Position numbers and translations under genes: made by a program. The notes under the pieces were generated by a model. The model was given only the letters and a program-made list of their open reading frames with translations. It did no database searches and was not told where the DNA came from. Below, piece after piece: positions 8,046 to 18,700 of a stretch of DNA of 44,753 bases. The DNA comes from Oscillospiraceae bacterium. Lineage in GTDB: Bacteria; Bacillota; Clostridia; Oscillospirales; Oscillospiraceae. The stretch lies in the NCBI GenBank assembly GCA_902795045.1, contig CADBJU010000027.1:1-44753 (forward strand), read 5' to 3'. Within the stretch, counting starts at the first letter, position 1; every line of letters starts with the position of its first letter.

Positions 8046-10037
8046 TCACTCCACCTCGGAGCGCTTCTTGGTCACGAAGTACACGGCCGCGGCAATGACG
8101 AGCATGGAGCCGAAGACGTAGAACAGCGTGGTGCCAACGCCGCCGGTGCTGGGCAGCTCTGCGCCGGAGCGGTTGACGACATTCTTCGTGACAGTGTAGG
8201 TGTCATTTTCTGTCTCCCAGTTTTCATTCAGAGTCCAGCCTTGGGCAGAAACTGCGGTCAGCTCCGGTGTATCAGAGGTCTCACTGTGCGTTGCCACAAG
8301 CTCAAGCGCAAACGGCTCGATGGGATTGTAGCCATCAGGCGTCACCGTCTCAGTGATCTGATAGGTACCCGCGTCGATCTTGTGCGTCGTGAACACATTG
8401 GTGCTGGCAGTATGATCCAGCGGAATCGTCACGTAGACATTCTCCAGTAAATCATTAGCTGCAAATGCAGTCTGTGTAACAGCCGTGTTGCCATCGCTGT
8501 CCTTCTTGGCCTCTTCGACCTGGATGATGGCGCCCTTGCTTGTCTTCGTATAGGCCTTGCCATCTTCCGGCTTATCCAGGAGATACTTCTTGGTACCGTC
8601 CACGATGTAGACCTTGTTTGCTACATCTTCCGCAGTGACCTTGTAGGAGGCTAGCAGCTTGTCAAAGCGGAAGCCCGCGGTATTAAGCGGCTGATTGTTG
8701 CCGTCGACCTTGTTGATAACCGCCTTGAAGGTGAAGACCGTGACTTCATCGTCGGGGGTAGTGCCTTTGGCAGAGTTATCATTGGGGTTGTTGCTGAACT
8801 CGATATGGCTCTTGTTGGGGTTGCCCGCAGCGTTGATTTTCGCATTATCATTCAGCGTAGCGGTGTACGCTACTTCAACCACGACATAGGCTGCAGTTGC
8901 ATTAAGAGGAGGATTATCCAGATCAAGGTAATAATCACCATTATAGTCCAACATGTTTCCAAGATCGAAGCGATACTTATTGCCATTCGTGTATGAGCTA
9001 TCACCAATTGCGGAATCAACATTCTTTGTTTCCGCATCTATATCAACGTCGTCAAGATACAAGGCTGTTCCAGTAATCCTATCAGCCTTCGTGATACGTC
9101 CATCTTCAGGGATCGTTCCTGCAATCTGATATGCGGTAACTTTTGCATCGCTATTAAACGTAAGTCCTTCACACATATCATCATAGAAAGCCAGGTTATA
9201 CCAGTCATAGGTGTCAAAGACATTGACAGGGATAAACGCGGTCAGCTTGTAGGGGATCGTGTCGCCTACATCGTAGTCGGCGGAATCCTGCCAGGTAACT
9301 GCGTCCTCCGAGGTACTGCTGTCATTCTTGTCGTCGACCTTTTTATTGGAGGACGGGACTTCCGTCTTGGATTTGAGCGTCACGTCACTGAGCAGCTGCA
9401 GGATATAACGGGAAATAGCATAGGGTTTCGTTTCGCCCGAAGCTACAGTGTCTTCGATGAAATAGTAACCGTCGGGAAGCTCTGTGAGTGCAACCTGTTC
9501 AGCACCCGAAGTTCTACCTGCGGTTTTAATCGGATGAATGTTGTTATATGCAATAAAACGGGCTATTAAAGATGAAAGATCAGTTGCACCGGTTATATCA
9601 CCAATCGTTCCAATTGCTTCCGCAACATCCGCCGCATCGGTGCTGTAAACCTTATTTCCCTCGCCATCCTGGCTTACCAGAGCGGCAAAAGCCGCGTTGC
9701 CTGTATCAACCAGCCGTTTAACGAATGATTCTCTGAGGGTCTTCGATCCAACATCGGTACTGCCTGTAAGAGCACTGCCCCACTGGGCATTGAAAAGGGT
9801 GCGGTCGGGGTAGACACTCGTGCCGCTCGTTTCGTCCGTAAAGGTATCTGCAGCGGCAGCATCGCCCTGCTCTATAGTGCCGGTGAAGATCTGATAGGCG
9901 TTGAATGTATGCGCTGCCTTATCGTTTGTGGGCACCTTGATGGTGATTGTATGTCCATCCGCCCACGCATTCCCGCCGAGGCTTAACACCATGACGAGAA
10001 CCAGCGCGAGGGAGAGGACTTTTGCGAGTTTCTTCAT
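8046..10037 (-). CDS. Major pilin, SpaA-type isopeptide-forming subunit with LPSTG anchor
   Basis: A 663-residue pilin backbone protein. A signal peptide (1-27, ends GNAWADG) is followed by an N-terminal domain ending in LKSKTEVPSSNKKVDD, which resembles the lysine-bearing pilin motif of class C substrates. Middle and C-terminal Cna-B/SpaA domains contain the E-box YQITETVTPDGYNP, which promotes internal Lys-Asn isopeptide bonds. The sorting signal is LPSTG (about 628-632), then a membrane helix and KKRSEVE. The frame is open further upstream to 10199, but that part is repeat sequence and the signal peptide begins at 10037, so I start there; the ribosome site GGAAA is weak. The class C sortase downstream is the likely polymerase. 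Confidence 0.92.
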   Translation of the reverse strand: MKKLAKVLSLALVLVMVLSLGGNAWADGHTITIKVPTNDKAAHTFNAYQIFTGTIEQGDAAAADTFTDETSGTSVYPDRTLFNAQWGSALTGSTDVGSKTLRESFVKRLVDTGNAAFAALVSQDGEGNKVYSTDAADVAEAIGTIGDITGATDLSSLIARFIAYNNIHPIKTAGRTSGAEQVALTELPDGYYFIEDTVASGETKPYAISRYILQLLSDVTLKSKTEVPSSNKKVDDKNDSSTSEDAVTWQDSADYDVGDTIPYKLTAFIPVNVFDTYDWYNLAFYDDMCEGLTFNSDAKVTAYQIAGTIPEDGRITKADRITGTALYLDDVDIDAETKNVDSAIGDSSYTNGNKYRFDLGNMLDYNGDYYLDLDNPPLNATAAYVVVEVAYTATLNDNAKINAAGNPNKSHIEFSNNPNDNSAKGTTPDDEVTVFTFKAVINKVDGNNQPLNTAGFRFDKLLASYKVTAEDVANKVYIVDGTKKYLLDKPEDGKAYTKTSKGAIIQVEEAKKDSDGNTAVTQTAFAANDLLENVYVTIPLDHTASTNVFTTHKIDAGTYQITETVTPDGYNPIEPFALELVATHSETSDTPELTAVSAQGWTLNENWETENDTYTVTKNVVNRSGAELPSTGGVGTTLFYVFGSMLVIAAAVYFVTKKRSEVE

Positions 10038-10284
10038 CTTTCGTGTTTCCTTTCGTGTATGTTTATTTTTTGATTTTGCAAAGGGTTGGGGATTTGCTTG
10101 GCTCCCTCTCCGAGGGAGCTGGCACCAGTGCGCACACTGGTGACTGAGGGAGTCGCGATCCTTTCGCCGGGTGCAGACCGTGGGGACTCCTTCCGTCACG
10201 GCGCTTGCGGGGGACGCGCCGTGCCACCTCCCTCAGAGAGGGAGGCATAGGCCGGGCCGTCCCGGATGCTGGGGGTTGGACGGA
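10038..10284. repeat. Repeat-filled gap upstream of the major pilin
   Basis: About 10098-10150 (core CACCAGTGCGCACACTGGTG) and about 10190-10249 (core ACGCGCCGTGCCACCTCCCT) repeat segments found at 7829-7885 and 7621-7691. The major pilin gene is thus bracketed by the same repeat family. No terminator with a T-tract is evident, so read-through transcription is possible. Confidence 0.7.
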
Positions 10285-13200
10285 TCATGTCTCGCCCTCA
10301 CCCCCTTTCCGTCTGCGCGCCCTGTCGGCGCGGGAACATTTCAGAGGCTCTGCCGCCGCAAGTCCTGTGGCCGCGAGCAGCAGCGCCGCGCCGCCGAGGC
10401 GGTACGCGCCGACGCCAATGCCGCCGGTGGACGGCAGCTCCGCGCCCTTCTCGTTGCCGATCTTGTAGGTGTACACCTTGCCGCCGTCAGGCTTGCTTAC
10501 ATCTTGGTCATGCACGATGAGTCTGCTTAAGGGCTCTTTCGCAGTCAGTTTATTGTCATTGACGCTGAAATAGAAGGGCTCACCGCTGATGACATAGCCG
10601 CCCTCCGGCTGTTTTGTCTCGACCAACTTATACTCGTAGTTGCCGAGGCCCGGAAATGTCAGGCTGCCGTCTGCTTCAACTTCCTTCTCTTCACCCTCGT
10701 TCACATACTCGCCGTCGACCATCTTGGAAAGCTGGAATTTTGCACCAGACAGCGGAGTGGTCATGCCGTTTGCGTCGACCTTGACGATTTTCAGATCGAC
10801 CGAAGGCGGGGTCGGCTTTGCGTTGGTGATGGTCAGGATGCCGTCGGAACCGGCGGGAACAGGCTTGGTCGGGCTGACAGTCTTACCGTCAAAGGTGTAG
10901 GTGATCTTCCAGTTTTCAGTCTGCGATTCCGTCATCCCGTCGCCGTTCGCATCAAGGGGATTGCCGTCTTCTCCCACCTCCACGACATAGACGCCTTTGA
11001 TGTAATCTTCGTCGATTTTGTAATCCGCGGGGATGGTAAAGGTCAGCTCGTCCCATTTTTTGGACACCGTGTCGTAGTTGAGCTTTGCAACACAGCTCCA
11101 ATTTGGATCTGTCCAGTTTCTGGATTTATCAAAGGGGGAAACACCGATTTTGCTGGAGACTGGTGCTTCTGTCGCATCATGAATATTACTGTTACCGTTA
11201 TATAGCTCTTTTCCGGTTCCGTATTGATTGATGAGATACAGCTTGAAGTAAACTGCATCCTTATCCGTCGGCTTCTCCGGCCAGCTCTTGGTGACCTTGA
11301 CCACGGTCGGGGTACGGGGTGCGTTGGTGATGGTCAAGGTGCCGCTGTCCAGAGGCGAAATAATGCTGCCTGCGTCGACAGGCTCTGTCTCCCCCTCTTT
11401 TAACAGCGAGTACGTAACCAAGTGGGAGGCGTCGCTGAATTCCTTATAGCCGCCCGTTCCATCCCCTATGTATTCCACGAACTTGAAATAATCAATAGGG
11501 GCATCCTTATTGGGATCAACCGGATTTTTGGGGTCATTACTGATCTTTCCACCAGATCTGCGGAACAGGTAGCTGAAGGTGATTGGCTCGTAGCTTGAGC
11601 TTGTGCTGTTCCACGCGATCCTGTACAGGTATTTGCCGTCTGTGGTTGTAATGGGTCCGTCTCCGGCGTCGGTCTTGAGATTGGGATCATTGATCTCATG
11701 GTAGCTGCTATAGAAATACGCCTGGAGCTGGACATAGATGTCCTCAGGCTGCTCCCCCTTGTCGATCAGCGCCTTGGTCCAGTTCTTTGTGACCGTGATG
11801 CCGAAGGGCTGCTCGACATTGGTGATGGTCTGAGTTTCGTCAGAGGGCTGCACGCCGGTGGAGGGCTCGATCTTGAAGCGCTCGGCAGACTGCTCGGGAG
11901 TGAGCTCGATGCCGTCGGTAAATTTGAACTGCTCCGTGACGCTGTAATACAGATCCTCACCCGCCGCGTTCTGTCGCAGGAGGCCGTCGAAGTGGATCGG
12001 GTCGTTCTGATTGGCGCTGGTCATGGTCCAGGTCTTGCCTGCAACCGGTGTCGCTTCGCCGTCCGGGCTTGTGGCCTTCCTGAGCTGGAAGGTGATGGAC
12101 TGGATGCCATATTTTGTGAAGGGATCGTCCACCGGGTTTCCGTTCTTGTCCTTCCAGGCCTTGACAAAGTCAAGCTCCGCCAGGCGGTTGTAGATGTAGA
12201 CGGTACTGTCCCTGTCGGTGGTGCCGTCGATGATGTCGTCGCTCTCGATTTTGACCGACACACCGACTGTGAGCTGCTGATCCTTATAGACCACTTCGCT
12301 CGCGCTGACGGCTCTCCATTTATCACCGGCCTTCTCGACCTCGACCAGGCGGTACTTGCCGACAGGCATATTGCCGGATTCGCCGAAGGTCTTGGACCAG
12401 TTGGTATTGGAGCTGACGGTGAAAAGCTCATTTTCCTCGATGTCCAGGTCTATTTCCGTATAATCGTTTTCGACGGTGTAATCGTCATGGAAGTCGGTGT
12501 CGATCCACTTCCACTGGTTGTCCGTGGTATTGAAGCGCTGGAGTCTGAAGTAGATCCTGCTCACGCCGTCGGGGCCCTGGGCAGCCGGGATCATGTTCTC
12601 CCCGTCCTGCTTGTACCAGCGCTTGCGGACGGTGAACTGCATGTGCTCCTTCTCGTAATGGTTTTCAAAGTCCACGCGGGCCGCCTTGTTCGCCGGTACG
12701 CTGACAGAGGCCTCGGTGCCGCCCTTCTTGTCCTCGCCCTTGACGGTATAGGTCGTGATGCACACGACACCCTCGCGGGTCTCCGCGGGCAGGATTTCTT
12801 TGACGATGTATTCCCTGCCGCCTACGATGCCCTCGGTCAGGACGTAGTAGTGCCCGGCCTTCATCGCGGAATAAGGAATCGTGTCGATCAGAGCGTTGGT
12901 CTCCTTATCGTAGACCTCGAACCTGAGCTTGTTCTTTTCAGGCTCACTCGGGATCTGGTCGCCGGAGAAGGCCTTGTTGATGATGATGGCCGCCTGGTTC
13001 ACATCGTTGTTGAAGATGGCGCCGTCGGCAGTGCTCAGCACCATGCCGCCCTTGCGGTAGGTGATCTGGGAGTCAGGGATCCTGTTTTCGCCCTGGGAGA
13101 TGTCGTCCTCGGTGACGTTGACCTCGACCTCAACGGTATCGACCTCATCATAGAGGACAGTGTCATCCAGCCTGAAGTCTCCGTCGTCGGCCTCTGTCTT

Positions 13201-15783
13201 GTTGTACTCCTTGATCTCATAGTGATAGACACCCGGTACGGTGTAGGGAATGTTGGAGAACTGGAAGCTGCCGTCGGCATTGTTCGTCACAAGCTGTGTG
13301 CGCACTCTCTGGTTGCCAACGACCTCGTTGAGCACGAAGGCAAACTCTCCCTCCTGCAGGTTGCGCCCGTGGAGGTACTTGGTGCCCTTCAGTTCGGCAT
13401 AGGCGGTCTCCTTCGGGTTGCTCCAGTTCCAGGTGTAGCCTTCGTCACCGCGCAGAACGATGATATTGTTGGCCAGCTCTACGGCGTTGTCAAACTCCTT
13501 TGCTTTTTTCTGGTTTGCCGCCGTCATCTCTTCGGCAAGACCTTCGAGAATCTCGTTCTTGAGAGTTACCTTTTCATCCGGAAGATCATTGATCTGCTGA
13601 ATCTGGAACTGCCAAACGTTGTCGCCCAGTGCCTCGTGGAGTTTTTGCTGCAGCTGCCAGCTAAAGCTGCCAATACTTCGCGATTCTGTCTGCAGGGCCA
13701 TGTTTTGGGGATTCGCCAGTTTCTCTCTTGTATATTCATGGTAGATACAGAAATTGTGCGCGGTCCGATCAGCCACCATATAGCCTGCGGGCGCTTCGAT
13801 TTCCTTCCAGAAGTAGAGCGTCTCAGGCTGGAACCCATAGTCAAACGATACCACGCCATTGGTATCCGACGTGAAGGTTTTCGTTGGGGCATCTTCGGGA
13901 ATACGGACAGAACCGATGATTTTTTTATTCTCGTCCAAAGTTGCCTTATACAGCTCAAACTTCGCCCCTACGACCGGCTTTTCGAGATTGTTGAGGTCGC
14001 GCTTGAGAATGGTGAAATGCTCGGTGTCGCCGCCGATCGTGGCATAGGAATCGACTTTGAAATCGCTTGTCACCGTGCTCTTGAAGTCGAAGGTGCTCGC
14101 GTGGAGATAGGCAGTATTCGTGTAAATGGAATTGGTTTTATCATAGATGGGGATCACTTCAAACTCCACAACATAGGGGGTCTGGTCAGGGACAAAGATA
14201 CGCAGAAGACGGGAGTTGTCGTCATAGCTGACGGTGACGTTGGGATCGGGATCGCTCTCGCTCAGCTTGGGGAATATCTGGGTGCCATCGATGGATTTGT
14301 CCTCCTTGAGCGTGCCCTCGTACACCTTGACGGTGTTCGTTTTCAGGGTGATATTCGTCTCCAGTTTGTCGAAAATCTCTACCCTGTCGTTATTGTTCAG
14401 GAGCTTTCTGTCCGGGTTGACGGCAATGCGGTATGTGATGGTCTTGACGGTGTTCCCCTCTTCGTTGCCCACGTCCACCTTCTTGATCAGGTCTTTATAC
14501 TCGTAGGTGATCGTATTGCTGTCGACTCTGAGGGTATCGCCGCCCTCGTCCAACACTTTGGCGGTGTTGGTGAAGGTGTATTTGCCCACCTGTTCCTGCA
14601 TCTCCACCCACTTTTCTTCGGTGATCTGGGTCTGGTAGGTCACGGTGTACTTCACGCCGCTCAAACCGTCAGGGGCATAGTCAGCGCCATTTATCCTGCG
14701 CATTGCATCCACAAGATTGATGCTGCCGATCTCGCGCCCGGAAACGGGGAGGGAAACAGGGCTGTCATGATTCAGGGAGCAATCCACCTGCCAGATTTGT
14801 TTATCGGCATGGTTCATCTGACCGTTGGCTTCGGCCTTGATATGGAATGTGCCCTCAACAAACTCCATGCCTTCGGGAATGGTATCGAAGAAATACGGCT
14901 CCACATCCGGCGTAAACTTGAGCTTATCCTTGTTGAGCACGACCGTCCACGTTGCAGTCGGACGCGGGCCTGCCTGAGTCTCATCAAACAGGCCGGTCTT
15001 GTCAAAGCTGTAGTCCGCCTTTTCGTATTCCTTCAGATCCTCCGCCGTGGTAACGCCCTTGCCGCCGACCGTGAGCTCTGCCTTGTTATGGACCCAATAC
15101 GAGCCGGGCGTCTTGTCCAGCTTTTCCATGGTCACGCCCTCGGGCAGTATGGTCTTGAGCGTAATGTCGCAGTTCTGGGAAATCTCGTAGAAGGTGATGG
15201 TGTTCTTAGCCTGATCGATTTTATGGGGTATGTCAAGACTGAACGTCACGCTGTCCCAGTCGATGGTCATCGGATTCGGCATATAGTACTGGTTCTCGCC
15301 GGTAGTGAACTCCTTCTCGGTGACGGTGAGGTTCGTGAAGGTCTTCCCTTCCGGGACAACCACATGGATGGTCCAGACAACGGCGTTGTTCGTCTTGTCC
15401 CACTCCGAGAAGTTCTTTTTCAGATCCGGGGTGCCATAGTCGACATCGGTGGGCGTGTCGTCCTGACCCTTGCCGATCTCGCCGCGGTTCAGGTACTTGA
15501 GCAGGCCCGCAAGGTCCTGAGAATTACGCGGCGTGACGGTGTAGGTGATGGTGTAGGAAGGCGCGGTGGAGTCTTCCGGGAACTCGTAGGTGAACAGCTC
15601 AAAGCTGCCGCCCGTCGGTGTTCCCTCCGGCCTGGTGCCCTGCGTTGCTGTGCCGTTGTTGACATCGGTTCCGTTGTTGTCTTTAACAACAATACTGTCG
15701 ATGTAAAAATCAAATGGAAAGTCCGAGATATAGTCGTGGAAGGGATAGTCGTGGAGATCGGCGTATTGGCCGTTGCTCTTTTT
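10285..15783 (-). CDS. Giant LPSTG adhesin, C-terminal part (after frameshift)
   Basis: About 1,832 residues that continue the protein begun at 18937 once a single A of the A6 run at 15779-15784 is skipped. There is no credible start or ribosome site of its own at the junction. In order it shows long stretches of DUF11/collagen-binding-like beta domains (about 1-580), a SpaA-type domain with WKEIEAPAGYMVAD (about 590-680), an FctA/Spy0128-like pilin isopeptide domain (about 790-930, YHYEIKEYN), then Cna-B modules beginning FTVRKRWYKQD, FVKAWKDKNG, ITVTKNWTKA and VKVTKSWPEK (about 1050-1600). A last SpaA domain (KIVKVDANG, LVETKQPEGGY) precedes the sorting signal LPSTG and a basic tail. It is the probable tip adhesin of the pilus. 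Confidence 0.85.
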   Translation of the reverse strand, partial: KKSNGQYADLHDYPFHDYISDFPFDFYIDSIVVKDNNGTDVNNGTATQGTRPEGTPTGGSFELFTYEFPEDSTAPSYTITYTVTPRNSQDLAGLLKYLNRGEIGKGQDDTPTDVDYGTPDLKKNFSEWDKTNNAVVWTIHVVVPEGKTFTNLTVTEKEFTTGENQYYMPNPMTIDWDSVTFSLDIPHKIDQAKNTITFYEISQNCDITLKTILPEGVTMEKLDKTPGSYWVHNKAELTVGGKGVTTAEDLKEYEKADYSFDKTGLFDETQAGPRPTATWTVVLNKDKLKFTPDVEPYFFDTIPEGMEFVEGTFHIKAEANGQMNHADKQIWQVDCSLNHDSPVSLPVSGREIGSINLVDAMRRINGADYAPDGLSGVKYTVTYQTQITEEKWVEMQEQVGKYTFTNTAKVLDEGGDTLRVDSNTITYEYKDLIKKVDVGNEEGNTVKTITYRIAVNPDRKLLNNNDRVEIFDKLETNITLKTNTVKVYEGTLKEDKSIDGTQIFPKLSESDPDPNVTVSYDDNSRLLRIFVPDQTPYVVEFEVIPIYDKTNSIYTNTAYLHASTFDFKSTVTSDFKVDSYATIGGDTEHFTILKRDLNNLEKPVVGAKFELYKATLDENKKIIGSVRIPEDAPTKTFTSDTNGVVSFDYGFQPETLYFWKEIEAPAGYMVADRTAHNFCIYHEYTREKLANPQNMALQTESRSIGSFSWQLQQKLHEALGDNVWQFQIQQINDLPDEKVTLKNEILEGLAEEMTAANQKKAKEFDNAVELANNIIVLRGDEGYTWNWSNPKETAYAELKGTKYLHGRNLQEGEFAFVLNEVVGNQRVRTQLVTNNADGSFQFSNIPYTVPGVYHYEIKEYNKTEADDGDFRLDDTVLYDEVDTVEVEVNVTEDDISQGENRIPDSQITYRKGGMVLSTADGAIFNNDVNQAAIIINKAFSGDQIPSEPEKNKLRFEVYDKETNALIDTIPYSAMKAGHYYVLTEGIVGGREYIVKEILPAETREGVVCITTYTVKGEDKKGGTEASVSVPANKAARVDFENHYEKEHMQFTVRKRWYKQDGENMIPAAQGPDGVSRIYFRLQRFNTTDNQWKWIDTDFHDDYTVENDYTEIDLDIEENELFTVSSNTNWSKTFGESGNMPVGKYRLVEVEKAGDKWRAVSASEVVYKDQQLTVGVSVKIESDDIIDGTTDRDSTVYIYNRLAELDFVKAWKDKNGNPVDDPFTKYGIQSITFQLRKATSPDGEATPVAGKTWTMTSANQNDPIHFDGLLRQNAAGEDLYYSVTEQFKFTDGIELTPEQSAERFKIEPSTGVQPSDETQTITNVEQPFGITVTKNWTKALIDKGEQPEDIYVQLQAYFYSSYHEINDPNLKTDAGDGPITTTDGKYLYRIAWNSTSSSYEPITFSYLFRRSGGKISNDPKNPVDPNKDAPIDYFKFVEYIGDGTGGYKEFSDASHLVTYSLLKEGETEPVDAGSIISPLDSGTLTITNAPRTPTVVKVTKSWPEKPTDKDAVYFKLYLINQYGTGKELYNGNSNIHDATEAPVSSKIGVSPFDKSRNWTDPNWSCVAKLNYDTVSKKWDELTFTIPADYKIDEDYIKGVYVVEVGEDGNPLDANGDGMTESQTENWKITYTFDGKTVSPTKPVPAGSDGILTITNAKPTPPSVDLKIVKVDANGMTTPLSGAKFQLSKMVDGEYVNEGEEKEVEADGSLTFPGLGNYEYKLVETKQPEGGYVISGEPFYFSVNDNKLTAKEPLSRLIVHDQDVSKPDGGKVYTYKIGNEKGAELPSTGGIGVGAYRLGGAALLLAATGLAAAEPLKCSRADRARRRKGGEGET

Positions 15784-18700
15784 TGACGTTCGTGATCGTG
15801 ACTTTATAGGGGATTGCCTCGCCGGGATTGGCACTCGCCGGGGCGACCTTCTCCACGCCAAACGTCGGGTCGGGCTCCTTCGGAGTGACTTTTGTCGTGT
15901 CTGTTTCCGGTTCACCGGTCCATTCCCATGTCGCGGTGTTGAGCTTCTCCTCAGACACGGGAGAGCCGTCCGCATTCTTCGTCAGCTTGACCTTGTAGGT
16001 CATGACGACCTCCGCGTTGGCCGGGATGCCGCCCTCGGGCGTGATGGTGCCGGAGATGATCTGATTATTATCGTGGTTGACGGCAACGGTATTAGTTCCT
16101 ACTACCGGATTGCCGTTCATCGTCACCTCGATGCTGCCCGGGACGATTTCCTGGCCGCTGCCGACGGTATCCGTGAGATTAATGGTCGACAGCTTCGTGT
16201 TCGGCTTCGCGGTGACTCTGTAATAGAGATAGTACTCGCCGTCGGCTTCTTTCACCAATTCCACCGAACCGCCGTTCTGGGCGGTGACGGAGGAGGGTGC
16301 AGCGCCCACCAGCTTATTGGTGTCGAGCTCCTTGTCGAACTTGGGGGTCACAACGGTCGTCTTATCGCCGTTGCTGCCTTCCCATTTGAAGTTGGCGTCG
16401 TTTTTAAGCTCGCCGATATTGCCGCTCTGGACGGCCGCTTTATCGACCTTGGTCTTGTAGGTGACGGTATAGTAGGTCTCGGCTATGGCGCCGTTGGGCA
16501 GCAGGCTGCCCGCGTCCAGCTCAAAGCCCGTGCCGGTTGTGTTCAAATGCCCGGTCAAATCATCGCCCTGATAGGTGCTGCCGCCGCCGCTGAAGACGAT
16601 GCTCTCCGGCACCAGAGTCTGGTTTCCGTTGAGCGTGTCCGTGATCTTGAGCTGGGTGAGATTGTCCTTCGGCGTCATTTGGAGGGTATAGTACATGTAG
16701 TACTCGCCGTCTGCCTCCTCGACAAGCTGGACGTTCGACTGGTTATTCACTTCGCCGCCGTTGGGGCTCGTGCTGACCGTCTTTCCGTACTCCAGGTGCT
16801 TTTCCTTGTAGCGGATTTTGCCGGGGACGTTCCCGGGGAATGTGATATCCGTTTCGTTCTTGTCCAGGGAGTAGTTCTCGTTCAGCGTCACTGTGAGGGC
16901 AAATTTGCCGACCAGGTCCATGCTGATCGTGTCAAGATAAGCCTTGTTCGGGACAATATGGAAATAGCCGTCCGGGGTAACCGTAAAGGTACCGACGATA
17001 TCATTTCCGGACATGAGGTTGCCGTTTTGAACCTCCGTTACCGAAGAAAAGACCTTGTCAACGCCGACCATGGAACCCATGTCATACACCCAGTGCGTAT
17101 GCTGCTTGGCCGTACTCAGATTATCCTGCGGGATCGTAAAATCGAACTCAAGGTGCAGCGTTTTCCCGCGCTCCTGCTCGTTAAAGGCTGTTTTTGTAGG
17201 TTTGACATTATTATTGGTAATTGTCAACAGGTCGATAGAGTTGTCGTCGGGGTCGCTGTCGTCCCCCTCGCCCGCGCGCAGAAGCGGCGCACGCATCATC
17301 AGCTTCGGAGCGTTGCCCGGCGCCTGCATAATCATGGCGTAGGCTACTTCCCCTTCCGGGCTCTGGAGGAGGAATGCTTCCACGTCGTTTGCACCGGTGT
17401 CAAGGTCTTCCGCGCCGTCCTTGGTGTCGTCGGCCTTGGTATTCGCAGCTTTGGTGTCCGCGTCCTTGGTGTCGGTACTTTCGGCGGTGGTGTCGGCTTC
17501 GGCGGCCGCTTCCGCACGCAGCTCTTCGGGCATGATGCCATAGCCCAGGATGGTCGTGTCGTCCGGGGCGTATTTGCTCTCGTTCACTCTGTCGGCGATG
17601 TCGCCCTCGATGACCGTGAGGACGCCGCTCTCGGCGTCAACGGACGTGACGATGCCCACGCGGACATCATAGGTCCCCGTGTAGAGATTGTCAAAAAATA
17701 CCAGGTCGCCGGGACGCGGCAGGAAGCCCTCCGTCCCGTTCGGGATATACAGTTCCTTCTCGGTGAGCGCGTCGATCATGCCCTGCGCGTCGCCCTCGGC
17801 CGGGAAGAACTCCGCGTCGATGTCGGCGTAGTGCAGGCAGAAGCTCACGAACATGGCGTTCCAGTCGGCGTAAGGCTCGCCGCAGAAATCGCCGAAGCGG
17901 GTGTAGCCGTGGAGAGACTCATTCTCGTCCACCAGATAGTTTGCCGCGCTCTCCTGGTAGCCGATCTGGGAGACCGCGATCCCCAGCAAGCGCTCAAGGC
18001 GCGGGGTATCCTCGGTGAAAGCCGGGAAGCTCAGCAGCCACTCGGCCTCGCTCTCGACCGCTTCGGGGTTGGAATAGCACTGCAGGCTGTGGGTGTGCTC
18101 CTCTTTTTCGCAGATGAGCTTCTTCTCGAAGCAGGCCTCGCTGTGGGTGTGGCCCTCATCCTCGGGAAGCTCGCAGACAAGCTTCTGCTTCTCGGCATAG
18201 CATGCGTCGCTGTGGGTGTGGCCCTCATCTTCGGGAAGTTCGCAGACAAGCTTCTGCTTCACGGTATAGCATTCGTCGGTATGGGTATGGCCCTCGCGCT
18301 CTTCCTCGCCGCAGTTCGGGACGCGGTACGTCTCATAGCAGCTGTCGTCGTGGACATGGCCCTCGCGCTCTTCCTCGCCGCAGACAAGGAGGGGGTTTTC
18401 GATATAGCAGGCATCGTCGTGCTGATGCTCCTCGTTCTCCTCGAGCGCGCAGACAAGCTCCCGCTCCGTGACCCAGCAGCTTTCGTCATGGATGTGGCCC
18501 GCATCTTCCACGATGCCGCAGACAGGCTCCCGCTCCTCGATGTAGCAGGCGTCGGTGTGGGTGTGGCCCGCATCCTCGGCGATGCCGCAGGTAAGCTCCT
18601 TCTCCACGGCAAAGCAGGCGTCGGTGTGGGTGTGGCCTTCGCTCTCTTCAAGGCCGCAGCTGAGCTCCCGCACGGTCTCGAAGCAGGCGTCCGTATGGGT

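Noticed and set aside
15779-15784. Programmed -1 frameshift (A AAA AAG-type) in the adhesin
   Set aside because: The frame must move by +1 (or -2) to restore the protein, and no downstream stimulatory structure is clear at that point. A standard -1 site would not join the frames.
11698-15786. Long open frames on the plus strand opposite the adhesin (also 15773-19024 and 38117-42211)
   Set aside because: They are antisense shadows of G+C-rich coding DNA. The minus-strand frames have signal peptides, domains and LPSTG or LysM motifs; the plus-strand translations do not resemble any family.
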